Assembly (NCBI GenBank): GCA_902783995.1
Contig: CACZTG010000055.1
Span: forward strand, 1 to 6,318
Source of the DNA: an uncultured Ruminococcus sp.
GTDB taxonomy: Bacteria; Bacillota_A; Clostridia; RUG12999
Length of the DNA stretch: 6,318 nucleotides
Direction: 5' to 3'
The notes beneath the pieces were generated by a model. It ran no database searches. It had not been told where the DNA came from and saw only the letters and a program-made list of their open reading frames with translations. A program made the position numbers and the translations under genes. This document shows, in pieces, positions 6,097 through 6,318 of this stretch (positions are counted from its first letter, which is position 1; every line of letters begins with the position of its first letter).

Positions 6097-6318
6097 TTAT
6101 CTTTCTATTTCTTCCATAACATAGGCTTCAACAATGTCGCCTTCTTTAATATCGTTAAATTTCTCAAAGCTCATACCGCATTCATAGCCCTGCGCAACCT
6201 CTTTCGCGTCGTCCTTAAAGCGTTTGAGCGAGCTTAAGCTGCCGTCATAAATAACAATACCGTCACGGACAATTCGTATGGACGAGCCTCTCGCGACCTT
6301 GCCGTCCGTAATATAAAC
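6097..6318 (-). CDS. infB: Translation initiation factor IF2, C-terminal end (truncated by window edge)
   Basis: Only the last 73 residues are in the window. They correspond to the IF2 C2 domain (domain IV), the beta-barrel that binds formyl-methionyl initiator tRNA. Family blocks are [10 protein letters not shown] (17-26 of the fragment), [20 protein letters not shown] (30-49) and [17 protein letters not shown] (54-70), followed by IER and the TAA stop. The LKRFKDD and GYECG loops match the region tied to initiator tRNA binding in Bacillus-type IF2. The gene's GTPase domain and start are outside the window to the right. It is the furthest upstream gene seen and probably belongs to the same operon as rbfA, unless the long intergenic block interrupts transcription. 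Confidence 0.97.
   Translation of the reverse strand, partial: VYITDGKVARGSSIRIVRDGIVIYDGSLSSLKRFKDDAKEVAQGYECGMSFEKFNDIKEGDIVEAYVMEEIER

Noticed and set aside
6020..6124. A 34-codon plus-strand frame beginning at the ATG at 6020 and running across the repeat and the end of infB.
   Set aside because: No Shine-Dalgarno precedes it, the composition is low complexity, and it crosses the infB coding end in antisense.

Overview
The window is a compact stretch of bacterial chromosome. Every supported gene lies on the minus strand, so transcription runs from right to left: infB (3' end only), rbfA, a DHH-family nanoRNase/pAp phosphatase (nrnA type), truB, ribF, metK and rny (5' part only). Low-to-moderate GC, strong AGGAGG-type Shine-Dalgarno sequences, use of GTG and TTG starts, and the presence of RNase Y and NrnA together with the infB-rbfA-nrnA-truB-ribF order all point to a Firmicute. 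I infer a clostridial, possibly Oscillospiraceae-like organism, but nothing in the window proves the genus.

Layout from right to left: 6097-6318 encodes the last 73 residues of translation initiation factor IF2. Then comes a gene-free stretch of about 400 nt (5693-6096) full of inverted repeats. From 5692 down to 2471, rbfA, nrnA, truB and ribF follow with gaps of 29-55 nt. metK begins 5 nt after the ribF stop and is therefore probably translated from the same message. A 237-nt gap (1047-1283) separates metK from rny. It holds a near-consensus sigma-A promoter (TTGACA-17 nt-TAAAAT) and a leader of about 150 nt with two predicted hairpins. rny starts at a TTG and leaves the window just as its HD domain begins.

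Functionally this is a translation and RNA-metabolism cluster: IF2 (initiation), RbfA (30S maturation), TruB (tRNA psi55), NrnA (removal of 2-5 nt RNAs and pAp) and RNase Y (mRNA decay). It is combined with two cofactor genes, RibF (FMN/FAD) and MetK (S-adenosylmethionine). No SAM riboswitch precedes metK.

The coding genes are ordinary housekeeping genes. The least ordinary part is the infB-rbfA gap. There, one block (5852-5952) can fold as a three-way junction whose G-U pairs form only in plus-strand RNA, opposite to the operon. An adjoining block (5949-6067) is bounded by a perfect 12-bp inverted repeat and contains a 27-nt near-perfect palindrome. I do not recognise this element. A dispersed MITE-like repeat and a structured non-coding RNA are both possible. 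All structures were found by eye and no folding energy was computed.
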